DNA of 64,000 bases, taken from NCBI GenBank assembly GCA_963971575.1, contig OZ020612.1, positions 65,904,869-65,968,868 of the forward strand, given 5' to 3'. Below, in pieces: positions 29,892-39,868 of the stretch (the first letter of the stretch is position 1; each line of letters begins with the position of its first letter). The notes under the pieces are model-generated. The model saw only the letters and a program-made list of their open reading frames with translations. It was not told the DNA's origin and did not search any database. The position numbers were made by a program, and so were the translations under genes. The DNA is from Liopterus haemorrhoidalis. Taxonomy: Eukaryota; Arthropoda; Insecta; Coleoptera; Dytiscidae.

Positions 29892-30492
29892 CAGCGGTTC
29901 CCAACCTGTGCTCCGCGGAGCCCTTAGTGCTGCGCGTGCAATTTTGACATTTTCAGCAAAAAAAGTTAAAAAAGACTTATTTCTTATCTATCACCTATAT
30001 CAGCGGTTCCCAACCTGTGCTCCGCGTGCACTTCTCAGGGGCCTAGCAGCCGTTCCAGGAAATAAAATAAATAAAAATTCAACAAAATTCAATAAAAAGT
30101 ATTAAAAATAAAAAACAGAATCAAAATAATAAAACTGGAAATGACATTCTGAAAGAAAATTGGCCAAATTGTATGTATGTCCAAGTGATTTCTGACTAGC
30201 CGGTTTATGACTCTATGACTCACTGGAATATGATCGGCGAGATGCATTTTTGTTTGAATAATCTGCGTGTATTTAGATTATTTGCTTCATTTTATAAAAA
30301 TCTGTTTATCTATCAATATGTGAACTGTGAAAGAGAAAAGTGAATTTATATTAACTAAAAAATCTACCCCCTACCCCGTAACATTACTTCTAAACACCAT
30401 TAATTTGTAAGACATAGGGTAGGCCTAGGGGCTCCGTCATAGAAATTTATTCTAAAAAGGGTTCCGCAAGTAAAAAAGGTTGGGAACCACCG
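29892..30492. mobile_element. hAT-type element, 601 bp, TSD GTTTAGAT
   Basis: Ends CAGCGGTTCCCAACCTGTGC and, inverted, CGGTGGTTCCCAACCTTTTT. A perfect 8-bp duplication GTTTAGAT lies at 29884-29891 and 30493-30500. The left terminus is repeated internally at 30001-30026 in the same direction, so the left ~109 bp look duplicated. The right half contains the block also found at 17799-17972. No transposase. Confidence 0.93.
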
Positions 30493-30523
30493 GTTTAGAT
30501 AATTATCTTAAAAGTATATAGCA

Positions 30524-30680
30524 GTGTTTCCCAACCGCCGGTCTGTGGACCGGCATTAAGTCCCTTGCAAAGAATAGAACCGGATGGTGATGCTTCGTAG
30601 AGGCCCTTTGCTCCACGTAGGAGCTACAGGACATTATATATATATATATATGTATATGTATACATATATGGCTCCGAGTC
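30524..30680 (+). mobile_element. solitary hAT terminus followed by a LINE-like 3' tail
   Basis: CAGTGTTTCCCAACCGCCGG at 30524 is a hAT left end like that at 25290, but no right end follows. From about 30560, residues ..MLRRGPLLHVGATGHY and a (TA)n tail (30635-30652) look like the extreme C-terminus and tail of a LINE. Both identifications are tentative. Confidence 0.4.
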
Positions 30681-31679
30681 CCACACTTGGTGTGCGCCTG
30701 AATGCTATCCTTATTCTTTTCTTTTTCATATCCAGTGTAGATGCAATCAACAGGTTTATTATGAATTTGAGCAGCATAGCTCTGCTCATTTTATTAAACT
30801 ATTCAAAAAATAATTCTCTGTACCATTTGATGTAATGATAATATTTATTTAAATCAGTGTGGGAGATTAACCCATTATAAAGTTAATTTTGTGATAATGA
30901 CTGTAACATATGTGACCATATCGCGGCTAATTATGGCCTAGTAAATATATTAAATCAACCAGTTTATTCATTATGTTCATTATACAACCATCACCTACTA
31001 ATTAAGGGCGTTAGCTGCCCTGGAAAATTACGTTCTTCATTTCACTTTAAAACAGTTTCACTAAAATTGTTGAACAGATTATACGTTTTAACAAATTCGA
31101 TACTGTTGTATCATCGATAGTCACCCTAATTTCCAACCTTTGCGTTATTTACAAATAAAAATGATTAATCTACAGTGCTGGTAAAAAGTCTTCAATCACC
31201 CTGCAACGTTTCCCAAATATTTTTTATATTTATGCCAGCATTTTAAATATATTTTTTATACTAATGTTATCTCATCATTTGCAATATTTCTAGTTATTTT
31301 TCCAGAAAATAGTGGTGTAATTACGTAATAATTATCCAAATAATAGCCTCCTATACAATTATGCAAATATCTAGTTTCAATAAAGGATTTGGTTTCGACA
31401 TTAAGGGATGATTTACTTTATTTAAAATTATTTATGAGAGATTTACTTCATTCCAAAACTTACTATTAAATTTTTTGCCATTTAAGATGCTTTATTTATT
31501 ATCTTAGTGTCTTGAGAGCGTCAACATGCCAAAAAAAAAAATTTATAAATATTTTACAAAATATTACCCTATTTACATACAAAGAAAAATTGGAGAATGG
31601 ATAATATTAACTTTTAATTTTAATTTTTCTTCGAAGATCTTACCCTTTTTGTAGCAAAATTTCTTCTCGTCCTTCGGAG
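30681..31679. other. no gene seen; possible lone Tc1-like end near 31172
   Basis: AT-rich. CTACAGTGCTGGTAAAAAGT at about 31171 resembles Tc1-family termini, but no inverted partner or transposase was found. Confidence 0.4.
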
Positions 31680-32115
31680 TCCATACTCTGTACATTGTGC
31701 CACCACCATCCTGAAACCATTAAGCACATTCTGTCTGCATGTCAATCTATTGCAGCGTCGAACTACGTGTTTCCACTTTATGCTGCCCTTCGCGTGCCCT
31801 ACTACCATCTTAGACATGCCTATGGTATTGATCCAATACCGGTCATACCATACGTCCCTTCTGATATAGAATATGTGGTGGAAAATTCCAAGTGCCGCAT
31901 TTATTGGTGGGGAAGGCGTCACCTCAAGATTACTGACAACTACTAAGCCGGACATAACCCTTCTAGATATCGAGACCAAACAAATGTTCATCGAATTCTC
32001 AAGCCCAGCAGAAAAGAATATCTCTCTCAACGAGGAGAAAAAGATGTCAAGGTATATAGATATCCCTTGTCCGAACTTAGAAAGCTGTATCCAGGGTATA
32101 AAGGTAAGCTTGTAG
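31680..32115 (+). pseudogene. LINE ORF2 C-terminal domain pseudogene
   Basis: Starts with a Cys/His cluster CTLCHHHPETIKHILSACQS (C-x2-C...H...C), then YVFPLYAALRVPYYHLRHAY, DIEYVVENSKCRIYWWGRRH. After a frame change near 31930 it reads KPDITLLDIETKQMFIEFSS and PAEKNISLNEEKKMSRYIDI. The pattern RPDI.L.D...K...I...P...N....E.K...Y is the post-RT domain of many arthropod LINEs. One clear frameshift breaks it; the RT itself is absent. Flanks show no tail or duplication. Confidence 0.75.
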
Positions 32116-33034
32116 TCCTGATAGTTGGTGTTTTGGGTGGTATGAAAGTCTATTTGTATGTTTACTTAATTTTTACTTAAAAACCAAATATTTCATCTAC
32201 AAGTTATATTATACAATGACTCAATGTGCTGTATGCATTGGCAGTTTCATTTGCTATTGCATTATGACTCTTTGCGCTAAGTGGGAGTAATGGCATATTG
32301 CGTACTTTCGGAGCTGCAGCCGTTTGCAGTTAAAGGCTTGTTAAATGGACGTTTGACTACAGATATTTTTGTATTTTGTTATATATATAATATTTCATTA
32401 TGTGTTATGGTGTTGTGTGCATGCAACAAGTTAAAATTGAGTCGGTTTTCATGTTGAACATTACTGAATTCATATTTAATGTAACGTTAAGTTGCACAAA
32501 TATATGTAAATGAATTTGATCTGCATGCAATCATGATCTGCATATTGTGTAACTCAAATTCTTTTAAAACTAAATTATTTTTTAAAGAGTTTTAAGAAAG
32601 AAGATGGATATAACAAATGCAAAAATAAGAATGCATGATATCGCATGTTCTGTACACCACATAAAAAGTTTATTTTCTTGGCACTATTCTAGTACTGCAA
32701 ACTCACCTTATTGCGCATATGTATTATCTATTTTAGGTGCAAATTTAGGTAAATAAATTTACTTTTTGTAAAATTTTCGATTAGGTTATCTTAGTAAATT
32801 ATTTTTTCCACGACCATATAGATATACGTTCATTACAGGCGTGTCAGTGATTAGTAAATGTAGCACGTTTCCCACTCCTTTTTATTACACACCGCTGACC
32901 CGTTACGTAATGGGCTCATTACATAGGTAGTACGTAGGTGACTAGGTAGTTAGGTTTAGTTAGTAAAAGTTTAGGACAGAAAAAGTATTGGTCTACTATA
33001 TTTTTCCCGAAATGTATTTTCACGGAATTACAAT
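32116..33034. other. no gene seen; contains left arm of a long-range inverted repeat
   Basis: 32424-32525 (CAACAAGTTAAAATTGAGTC to AATGAATTTGATCTGC) is inverted at about 35470-35580. Otherwise AT-rich and featureless. Confidence 0.6.
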
Positions 33035-33403
33035 TTGACGAACTACGATTTTGGGTACAGCATATGTCTACAAAAATCTGTACGTGATAAAAACAAGAAA
33101 ATGTTTATTCGACAAGTGGACAGTGAGTCAGATAATGTAATAAATCCAAACAAGAATGTTAATCAAATTGATCAAACATTTGCAGTCCTGTGTTATCCAA
33201 TCTGGATTGGAATAATAACACCAGGTGGTCTCAGTTCCAAAAATTCCAACCGCAACAAATTAGGATATTTGCACAAATTTCTGTTAGTAATGAACAATGC
33301 ACAGAGGACAATGCAATGCACATATGAACAGAGCTTTGTGGCTGAACTACCTAACCGATTGTGGTCAAAGTTGACATGTGGGCTAGAAACTAGTTTTTGT
33401 TAG
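33035..33403 (+). CDS. unrecognised 122-residue ORF
   Basis: Open from ATG at 33035: residues such as KKMFIRQVDSESDNVINPNK and SFVAELPNRLWSKLTCGLET. The composition is reasonably protein-like, but I recognise no family or motif. An ORF of this length is uncommon but not exceptional in 64 kb. The next frame (33397-33618) overlaps its end by seven bases and is equally anonymous. Both lie inside the long-range inverted repeat 32424/35580, so a large decayed transposon is one possible context. No promoter, splice or poly(A) evidence was identified. Confidence 0.25.
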   Translation: MTNYDFGYSICLQKSVRDKNKKMFIRQVDSESDNVINPNKNVNQIDQTFAVLCYPIWIGIITPGGLSSKNSNRNKLGYLHKFLLVMNNAQRTMQCTYEQSFVAELPNRLWSKLTCGLETSFC

Positions 33404-33978
33404 TACGTCAAGCTAGTCATTTACACTTTTATGTTAATGATCTTAATTTGAATTTTCACATATTTCAGGGTCGTTGTTATTTAGTACATGAAGGTAACCC
33501 TCAAAGGCCCCGAATGCTAGATTTATGGAACATTATTATTCGACAAGACTTTCTGGGTCTGAAATTTTTCAAAAATTCTATCCTGTTCTGTTCATATGGA
33601 CTGTTTTCCAATTTTTAACCTTAAGTTCATCTAGTTCTTACTCCAACTGATCCATATGTCTCATCACTGGCCTTCCCACGCTTCTTTTTTCATGCTTTAT
33701 GGAGATTCTTCTTGCTGACACACTTTTCGTGCTTTCGTTCGGGTTGTTCTACTCATCTTAGGTAGTTGATTTTTATCGCTCGGACTATATCAGGATATTT
33801 TAGCATTTTGAACTGTAATCACGTTAATTCAACAATTTCTTGATAATCATTTGTCACCCATTTAAATCAAGGAGAGTTAACGTAACGTAATGTTACCCGA
33901 TAACATTATAATAACGATTCAACTACAATATTTAATACAATAACGTAACGATATTTTTATAACGTTATACCTAATAAC

Positions 33979-35091
33979 TAGAGCCCTGCGCGGATAAGCT
34001 TTTCTGTATCCGCATCCGATTCCCATCCGCACATCCATGATCCGCATCCGATCCGCATCCGCAGCTTTTGTAAATAACAAATCCGCATCCGATCCGCATC
34101 CGCAAAAATATCCGCACTATCCGCACTACAGGTTTTGCTGTCAGTTTGGAAAGAACTAACATATTTCGCCTGTTTAGGTAATCTCTGCTCTAAAACGCTA
34201 CTGAAAATTTTTGGATTTACCAGCTTATTTATTACTAACCTAACCTAAGGGACCCCAAAAGTTTTAAGGCCTAGATGCGCTAATAACTTATTTAAATCTA
34301 GAGAGAGATAACAATTTTGGGGGGCCTAAGCGTTCTTTTTCGTAGGGAGTAAGTGGCGTGCTGCTTTTTTTAATATTGAATTTTAAAAAAAATCAGAAAA
34401 GTTACTTGATAGAAGGTGCTTCATATTTTTAGGATCAAGTAATTCTCTTACGCCATTTCGTGCATGAGTTAGGCGTTGCAACTTTTTCAAATAGCAACGT
34501 GTCATTTTTCAAATTTTTGGGATCTGCAAGACTTTTTACTTCGGGTAGTATAAAAAAATTGGCAGGTTACATAATAAAATTTTCGAGAAAAAATTATGTA
34601 GGTAAATTTTGGTATTTAAATAAAACTTACTAATCAGTTTTATGTAAAAAAAAACCTTTATCAGATTTAAAAGCCAGAATTAGAGCAGAGGTAGGAAGAA
34701 TTACGTCGAAAGTGTACCAGGAAACTTTTGTCCAAAATATTATTTTCTATAATATATTCAATAATAAAAAGAAAGTTAAGTTGATTTTCTCAACTCAGTC
34801 TTGATCATGGACAATTGTCTTAATAAAAATAACATAAAGTGAGATTGAATGCTACAAAATATCATGTATATACAGACAACCGAAAATAACCGAGGACTGC
34901 GTAGTCAGAACACAATTGCTTGTTTCCCCGAAAGTAAGCGAAGATTTAATGTTCACGCGGATATTGCGGATAAGCGGATATGACATTTAATCCGCATCCG
35001 CATGGTTTAAATGATAATTTATCCGCATCCGCAGAAAAGTTGCGGATATCCGCGGATAATCCGCGGATACCCGCGGATTTGCAGGGCTCTA
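33979..35091. mobile_element. hAT-type element with ATCCGC subterminal repeats, 1113 bp, TSD CTAATAAC
   Basis: Ends TAGAGCCCTGCGCGGATAAG and, inverted, TAGAGCCCTGCAAATCCGCG. A perfect 8-bp duplication CTAATAAC lies at 33971-33978 and 35092-35099. The left ~160 bp and right ~140 bp are packed with ATCCGC(A) hexamers (more than a dozen on the left), which fits clustered transposase binding sites. The middle (34200-34900) has no recognisable coding sequence, so it is non-autonomous. Confidence 0.95.
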
Positions 35092-35099
35092 CTAATAAC

Positions 35100-35914
35100 C
35101 TATAACGGGTAAAAAATTATTTAGTAACGTTATTTTAATAAAACGCTTCTCTAGCGAATATTAGTTATACATAACAATAAACAAAGCAAGATTAGTTTTA
35201 TTAGTATAGTCAAACGTCTAACCGACTGGCGGTGCCGAAGAAGAGAGCCAATATTATGACTGTATTTCCTCACGACATTACTTGCGTCAGTCGATATTTC
35301 GTTCAATGGACGTATAACACTGTATTTATTTTTGTTTTTAAAGACAACTATAAACATTATTCTTATCTTTATAACGATGATAAAATAATATTAGTTTTCT
35401 TGTTTCTAAGATTCGTTTCTTATCATAGAGTACGTAATTATGTAAATGCTACATTAGTTCTTATCTAGCGAAAAGATCAAATTCATTTACATATATTTCT
35501 CAGCAACTTAACATTACATTAAATATGAATTCAGTAATGTTCAACATGAAAAGCGACTCAATTTTAACTTGTTGCTTGCTGCTTAATTTTTCCTCTGTGT
35601 ACTTCATATGATGGATGTCATTATTTAGCCTCAAGAATGGTGGAGGGTTACAGATGGAGGTTTACAGAAAGAAAATCAAAGTACAAGGGTTGCTACTTAA
35701 GTCTTGCGGATAATGAGGAACAGCAAAATTTGTTTACTAAAGTATTTTTATTGTTTTTCAAATATCCACCTTCATGTTAAATGCAATTTTCTATCTGGTG
35801 AAAACAATCCTGAAAGCAATGGGCACATTGTTCAGGTGTCACCCCAGAAACGAGATTTTCGTAGGTTTCAATCGCCATTTCAGAGCTATTAAAATTTAAT
35901 TCCCTCATTTTATC
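35100..35914. other. no gene seen; TAACGTTA-rich flank and right arm of inverted repeat
   Basis: 33870-33970 and 35100-35140 together (the site before hAT insertion) are rich in TAACG(T)TA and ATAACG phrases. About 35470-35580 is the inverted partner of 32424-32525. No genes recognised. Confidence 0.55.
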
Positions 35915-36380
35915 CTTTCACCATCAGCATCATCCGTTTCGATCCACTGCTGGATACAGGCCTCCCTTAGTATTTCCCATCTTGTTCGGTCTTGGGCTTC
36001 GTGCATCCAATTCGTAGCGATGTGTTTAATGTCGTCAGTCCAGCGATTAGGAGGTCTTCCTCAAGTCTGTCTAACTGCCCAAGGTCTCCAGTGGAGTATG
36101 CAGTTACTTTGGTTTTGCTGCGATTTTCTGCATTAGGTATTCTGTCTCTTAAAGTGATGCCTAACATGATTCGCTACATGGCTCTTTGAGCTATTTGAAG
36201 TTTTTTATCTAAAGCTTTTGTTAGAGTTAGGGTCTCAGCATCGTAAGTCAGAACAGGCGCGAAACATAGTTCAAAAGGTTTCCTTTTAAGGCATAATGGA
36301 ATTTTGCTCTTGAAAAAGTTTCGGAGCTTGCCAAATGCTGCCCATCCTTGTGAAATTCTTCTGGAAATCTCGTATGTTTA
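35915..36380 (-). pseudogene. LINE (RTE-like) reverse transcriptase C-terminal fragment
   Basis: Minus strand from about 36380: EEFHKDGQHLASSETFSRAK, FHYALKGNLLNYVFAPVLTY, DAETLTLTKALDKKLQIAQR, a stop, then MLGITLRDRIPNAENRSKTK. After a frame change it reads RPPNRWTDDIKHIATNWMHE and RTRWEILREACIQQWIETDD. The order TY.AETLTLTK..., AQRAM.R.MLGI.LRDRI.N and GRPP.RW.DDIK is diagnostic of the C-terminus of a common insect LINE. Broken by stops and frameshifts. Upstream RT motifs are absent. Confidence 0.85.
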
Positions 36381-36428
36381 ATTGTCTCTGCCAATTCTTA
36401 TTTTTCATTTACCTTTTTTATCCTTTAC

Positions 36429-37285
36429 CTACATTTTATTCTTTATAAAAGGGAAATAGAAGAAGTTATAAGAAGCTAAGTCGGCACTATAAGGCGTATG
36501 AGTCATTTCTTCCACTCCTGAAGTGGTAAGGAACTCGATAGTCCTAGCTGTAGTATGTGGTCGTGCATTGTTCTGATGAAGAAGGATTCTTCCTTTTGGT
36601 CGTTTTTCGCGTACTTTTTGAAACACATCCGGTAAACAAATTGTGGTATAACATTCAGCAATGATTGTACATCATGTTCCAGTGGAACAGTGCCAATATG
36701 ACCCGTTCGACCAAAAAATGAAGCAATATTTTTCTGGCCAGTGCTCCATCTGTGTTTCACTTTGATTGGGAAGATCTATTAAGCCGACTGCCGTTTACTT
36801 TCTGGTTCGTAGCAGGAAATTCATGTTTCGTCACCTGTTACTAAGCTTGAAGAAGCTTATACAAGATGTAGGCAGCTTTTGGCGGGTCTCTGTTAAATTT
36901 AATGAGTATTTTCTTGCTCCACTCCTCACGAGCCTTCTTTTGAATATTAGTTAACCGATGTGGTACCCACCGAGGATAAACCTTCCTGACGGCCAGATTT
37001 TCATGCAGGATTGTATTGACTCGAGTCATGGATATGACCAAGGATGCTTCAATATCCCTGTAAGTGCAGAGGTAATCCACCTCCAACATATTCCAGACAG
37101 CGTCGATAGTTTTCGGAATGATGACACTAAAAGACTACTTTCAAGATGTTCGTCTTTGACAAAAATCCTCCCACGCTAGAACTCGTTAAGCCACCGTTCT
37201 ACAGTAACCAAGGATGGCGCTTCGTCGCCAAAAAAACAGTTAATTTTTACGAACATTCTTGTCGAGTTAAGCCATCTTTAAAAAT
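36429..37285 (-). pseudogene. mariner transposase, heavily decayed
   Basis: Minus strand from about 37285: degenerate N-terminus (KDGLTRQEC..., a GDEAPS-like phrase), then YRDIEASLVISMTRVNTILH and ENLAVRKVYPRWVPHRLTNI, the second half of the paired DNA-binding domain. After frame changes comes MKHRWSTGQKNIASFFGRTG, HIGTVPLEHDVQS, then RILLHQNNARPHTTARTIEF and HTPYSADLASYNFFYFPFIK. In active mariners the last two read HHDNA.PH and SPDLAPCDFFLFP; here HDN has become HQN, so the second catalytic Asp is lost. Many stops. No TIRs found. Confidence 0.88.
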
Positions 37286-37959
37286 CATAAAAAATCATGG
37301 TTCGTAAATGTTAGGTTAACACACACTAACATAAAAAACATGAACAATTCAGAAAACAACTTGTTGAATCCAACGTCTATCCAAGTAACAACTTAACAAA
37401 ACTTAAGAAGCAACCCGCGTATAAAAATTTCATAACGTACCACTGTTACCCAAATTTAGTATCTCAACAATGCCATGAGATATGTAGCGGGCCTGCCGTA
37501 TTACAAATCGAAATGTTTATTGAAGTTTAATTTATTATTATCTATAATTAAGATGATCGTCCAAATCCAGCCTCCAATGTGGTATTGTGGTGATACTACT
37601 ATTGACAGCCTTCGTGCCGAACGGAAGAGGCCTGTAAGCCGGAAACCAGTATGTAAAATGATAGTTTCTTATTAAAATGAGTGAGAAAACCTACACCAAT
37701 AGCGTTGTTTAGTTTAGTAGTTTCTGCTGCTTTGCCATTCGTTTTGAACTCATACAAATAATTAATTATTTGCTTCCTTTCCATCTTTATTCAGTAACTC
37801 AATTGGAAGCAAAATTAATAATAAACCGTCGATATTATAAAAGTACAGACCGAAAATACGTTTTAAAATTAGATTAGTATTAACACGGTAAAATGACACT
37901 TTGATTGAAATAAATTAATTTTAGAATTCAAAAAACAAAAACCAGTTATGTTCCTACTA
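37286..37959. other. no gene seen
   Basis: AT-rich; short anonymous frames only. Confidence 0.5.
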
Positions 37960-38165
37960 ATCTAATATTTTCTGTACCATTGCGCATCGATATGGTCTTG
38001 TTTTAATTAATTCAGAGTCCAACTAGATTGGTTATTCTGTAATTGCTCTCGAGCTTAACTTGGAGTTCAATGAAAGTGTGAGACACAATGGATATGTCAT
38101 CCGCGAAATCAAGGTCTTCCAAACGATTTTGCTAATCCCATTCAATACCACAGTTATCGATAAGA
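37960..38165 (-). pseudogene. LINE reverse transcriptase catalytic-core shard
   Basis: On the minus strand 38155-38070 reads GIEWD.QNRLEDLDFADDIS and IVSHTFIELQVKLE, the RT motif C (FADD) context LEDLDFADD(I)...SH...., followed after a frame change by VGL*INxNKTISM-like residues, the next conserved RT motif. No other RT parts flank it. A sense-strand frame over the same bases (38060-38269) is a shadow. Confidence 0.7.
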
Positions 38166-38922
38166 GCACTTTTGACAAAATGGCAAAGACAACGTTTGAA
38201 TTATCCATATTTCTGCGCCCAGAAATATATTATTTATGGATCAAGCTATCTTTGTTAGACGATCGATAGATATCTCGTTAACTTTTTGATCTAGATTATG
38301 GAATATTGTATTGTAGATAGAAGTTTTTTTATCTCTTCCTTTAATATATAATGTAAGCAGAATCTTTACTTTAACATTTACTGAAAATAAAGAAGTACAT
38401 GAAGTTCGAGTTTTATATTCAATTTAATAAGTTGCAGCGTATGACTTACAGATCAATGATATTTCTGCTCGCAAACTATTTCTTAGTTTATGTTATGAGT
38501 CAATATTTATACTAACAAACCCAAGTACAATTGCTTTTTCTCACAATAAACTAACATTTCAAAGATAATAAAAATCACAAATGTTATTGAATAATAAACG
38601 AATCACAGAAGTGTACATAATGTGACGAAAATGTAGCATTATCACAAATTTCGTAAGACATTTTTAAATAATAATATTTTCTTTACACGAAGGTTCCTAT
38701 ATTATTTTAGAATACTGAACTTTTCTGTTTGTGTTCATAGATGGTTTACCTCTATCAAATATCTATTTATACTTTATACTTCTCTTATTTCATTTCATAC
38801 TTGTATGTTCATTTGAGCCAGTGGCGGACTAAGCAAGATTTACACTCAGGGCGAAATGTTATGCAACATACCATTCAAATTTTCAACCCCATCGCCCTCA
38901 ATTTTTTGCTAATATATATATA
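38166..38922. other. no gene seen
   Basis: AT-rich; a CAGTGGCGGACTAAGC motif at 38819 resembles a DNA-transposon end without a proven partner. A short (TA)n tract at 38910-38924 is the Tc1 target. Confidence 0.5.
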
Positions 38923-38924
38923 TA

Positions 38925-39866
38925 CAGTTGTGGTGAACTAATTAAGAACGGCAGGTAAAATTACAGACAATGTTCTCTAGTTTTAACTATAGTCAATAAA
39001 TCGCCAAATATGTACTAATTTTTATATGCCTTATACTATACCCCAATGTAAATATTGCATCATCCAAAAATCTTCGGTCGTAAAATTTATTTAGTTCAGT
39101 TCAAGCGTACATGTGCATGTTTCAATTGGCGATATAATTAGGAACGACATTGCAAAACATTATTTTGTGAAATCTGAGCTGTGTCAACAAATAAAACACT
39201 GGTAAGAATTATTAATACAAGGGTTATAGTGGTAAAATCAATTTCGTTTTTTGTGTTGTAGGTTAGTTTTTTTTTTTATTATTATGGGTAGAAAAGAAAG
39301 TTGCGCACCAGGCATGAGGGATGCCATAGTAAAACTGCATTTAAATGAAAATATGTCTTATGGAGTATTGCAAATAAATTTAAGTGTTCTAAAACTACGG
39401 TTTATAACGCGGTGCAACATTTTAATAAACATAAACATCACACCACAGAAAATGTAGCTAGACGTCGACGACCTCGAAAATCTTCAGAAGCGGTGGATCG
39501 ACGAATAGTTCGATTAGCAAAAACTAATCCCTTTCTTAGCTCCAAAGAAATCCAAAAGGAGATATTTGCTGAAGATCCTAATGCACTATCATCAGAGAAA
39601 GATTGAATGAGAACAAACTATTTGGAAGAGCTGTAAGAAAGAAGCCACTACTTTCATCAAAAAACAGAAAGGACAGGCTAGCTTTTGTCAAGGAACATAA
39701 AGATAGGACTATTTCCCAATGGAAGCATATCCTTTGGAGCGATGAAACGAAGGTTAATCGATTGGAGTCAGATGGAAAAAAATATGTACGGCGCCCTAAA
39801 AATGAAGCATGCGTATATGAATACATGTATATCACAAGATCGTTCTTAATTAGTTCGCTACAACTG
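38925..39866 (+). mobile_element. internally deleted Tc1-like element, 942 bp
   Basis: Ends CAGTTGTGGTGAACTAATTA and, inverted, CAGTTGTAGCGAACTAATTA, continuing AGAACG, with TA on both sides (38923-38924, 39867-39868). Length is well below the ~1.6 kb of a full Tc1. The deletion removes the C-terminal half of the transposase. Confidence 0.92.
39284..39800 (+). pseudogene. Tc1 transposase, N-terminal half
   Basis: Starts MGRKESCAPGMRDAIVKLHL, a Tc1-type HTH. After a frameshift near 39375 it reads FNKHKHHTTENVARRRRPRK (GRPR-like hook region) and EAVDRRIVRLAKTNPFLSSK (second HTH). After another frameshift near 39595 it reads NENKLFGRAVRKKPLLSSKN, RKDRLAFVKEHKDRTISQWK, HILWSDETKVNRLESDGKKY (first catalytic Asp) and VRRPKNEA. 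The second Asp and the Glu are deleted. Cannot encode an active enzyme. Confidence 0.9.
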
Positions 39867-39868
39867 TA

